From Actinomycetota bacterium (GTDB lineage Bacteria > Actinomycetota > Acidimicrobiia > Acidimicrobiales > AC-14), in contig JAIVIH010000023.1 of NCBI GenBank assembly GCA_020200615.1, positions 1-6,022 of the forward strand: a stretch of DNA of 6,022 bases. Reading direction: 5' to 3'. Positions 5,297 to 6,022 of the stretch are shown piece after piece. The position numbers were made by a program, and so were the translations under genes. How positions within the stretch are numbered: position 1 is the first letter of the stretch; every line of letters begins with the position of its first letter. The notes beneath the pieces were generated by a model that made no database searches, was not told the DNA's origin, and saw nothing but the letters and a program-made list of their open reading frames with translations.

Positions 5297-6022
5297 ATGG
5301 CCGACCTGTTCCAGTTCCCCGAGGTGGAGACCGACCGGCGCCAGGTGACGATGTTCTCCACGCCTCCGCCGTGGAAGCGAGACGCCCAGCAGGCCCGGGG
5401 GCTCGCACGCCGTCTCGGCATCAGCGGGGACGTCGAGGACCACGGGACCACCCTCGTCGTGCGGGACGGGGCGGGCGCCCTGGAGCTGTTCATGGCCAGC
5501 GACTCCATGCGCGTGACGCGCTGGCCCGCAGGCCGCTCGGAAGCCGACGGCGACATCGACCTTCCCGAACCGTCAGCGGCCATGGCCAAGGGCCGCGGTC
5601 TGCTCGAAGAGCTGGAGCTGGCCGCCGAAGGCCTCGACACTCCTTCCGTCGCTTACAGCGAGCTGGCCCGCAAGGACCGCCGCAGCGGTCGCGAGGTCTC
5701 CGGAAGCGTCGCCATCCACGTCAACTACGGCTTCCGGCTGGACGAGCTGCCGGTGGTGGGTCCCGGGGCCAAGGTGCAGATCACCCTCGGCCACGGGGGG
5801 TCCCTGCTCGGCGCCTACCGCTTCTGGCGCAAGGCCCGCGCCGGCCGCACCGTCGGCATCATCTCCGCCGAGGTGGCCATGGACCGGCTGTGCCGGGACC
5901 CGGCCTACGCCAAGCTCGACGCCAAGACGGCCCGGGTCCTGATCCATGACGTGCGCCTGGCGTACTACGGGCTCCCGCCCCGGGAGCTCCAGGAGTCGCT
6001 CATCCCCGTGTACGCCTTCGAC
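5297..6022 (+). CDS. Partner protein of unknown function, partial (first 242 aa)
   Basis: It starts at ATG 5297, one base after the TGA of the caspase-like gene, with a good ribosome site, so the two are almost certainly one operon. The frame is open to the window end, so length and C-terminus are unknown. There is no N-terminal signal peptide or membrane segment. Residues 15-75 (QVTMFSTPPPWKRDAQQARGLARRLGISGDVED then a strand-rich LVVRDGAGALELFMASDSMRVTR) look like a small alpha/beta module, loosely reminiscent of PepSY/YycH-type folds. Residues 95-125 form a charged helical stretch. A second strand-rich module, VNYGFRLDELPVVGPGAKVQITLGHGGSLLGAYRFWRKA (143-180), is followed by VGIISAEVAMDRLC and DVRLAYYGLPP...LIPVYAFD. 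The repeat-like 'l...lpv.GpGakv.v..g..G...g.y.fWR' pattern is not one I can assign. It could be a regulator, substrate or structural mate of the upstream protein; this is inference from coupling alone. Confidence 0.8.
   Translation, partial: MADLFQFPEVETDRRQVTMFSTPPPWKRDAQQARGLARRLGISGDVEDHGTTLVVRDGAGALELFMASDSMRVTRWPAGRSEADGDIDLPEPSAAMAKGRGLLEELELAAEGLDTPSVAYSELARKDRRSGREVSGSVAIHVNYGFRLDELPVVGPGAKVQITLGHGGSLLGAYRFWRKARAGRTVGIISAEVAMDRLCRDPAYAKLDAKTARVLIHDVRLAYYGLPPRELQESLIPVYAFD

Noticed and set aside
4630..5640. Minus-strand open frame of 336 codons opposite the caspase-like operon
   Set aside because: Ser/Arg/Val/Gly-rich translation without domains, opposite two frames with sensible protein patterns and a tight stop-start junction.
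1..6022. Mobile element, CRISPR array, tRNA or rRNA
   Set aside because: No transposase or integrase motif, no regularly spaced repeats and no tRNA- or rRNA-like sequence was seen on either strand.

Overview
The window is about 70% G+C by eye, with dense, short-spaced genes, frequent GTG starts and C/G-ending codons. Together with protein families typical of Actinomycetota (a stand-alone McrA-type HNH protein, a cofactor-transferase-type protein with an RRRSGGGAV motif, and a bacterial PEP carboxylase), this points to a high-GC actinobacterium, possibly an uncultured Acidimicrobiia-like lineage. The placement is inference; there is no rRNA or tRNA to test it.

Left part (1-1750, + strand). 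The tail of a ROK-family (glucokinase/NagC-like) protein overlaps, by a GTGA stop/start, a small 89-residue conserved-type protein of unknown function. A complete HNH nuclease-family protein follows after a short gap containing a hairpin. Next comes a LplA/LipB/BPL-superfamily protein whose Cys-to-Lys spacing resembles LipM-type octanoyltransferases. It converges on the next gene across only 26 bases, which form a hairpin incorporating both stop codons.

Middle (1777-4587, - strand). A full-length phosphoenolpyruvate carboxylase of 936 residues has all major catalytic motifs. It makes oxaloacetate to refill the TCA cycle.

Right part (4624-6022, + strand). A two-gene operon runs divergently from ppc. 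Its first gene encodes a 223-residue soluble protein that I read as DUF6345-like, with a caspase/CHAT-like His-Cys arrangement (FAGHGS and FHACQ). One base later, with its own Shine-Dalgarno sequence, starts a second protein of unknown function that runs off the window. The 36-base gap between ppc and this operon holds two identical TAGGCT -10 elements as an inverted repeat. Each lies 6-7 bases before a start codon, so both genes look leaderless and the two promoters overlap.

The part most likely to be undescribed is the caspase-like gene with its tightly coupled partner. The rest is ordinary housekeeping or conserved actinobacterial content. No mobile element, CRISPR array, tRNA or rRNA was seen.
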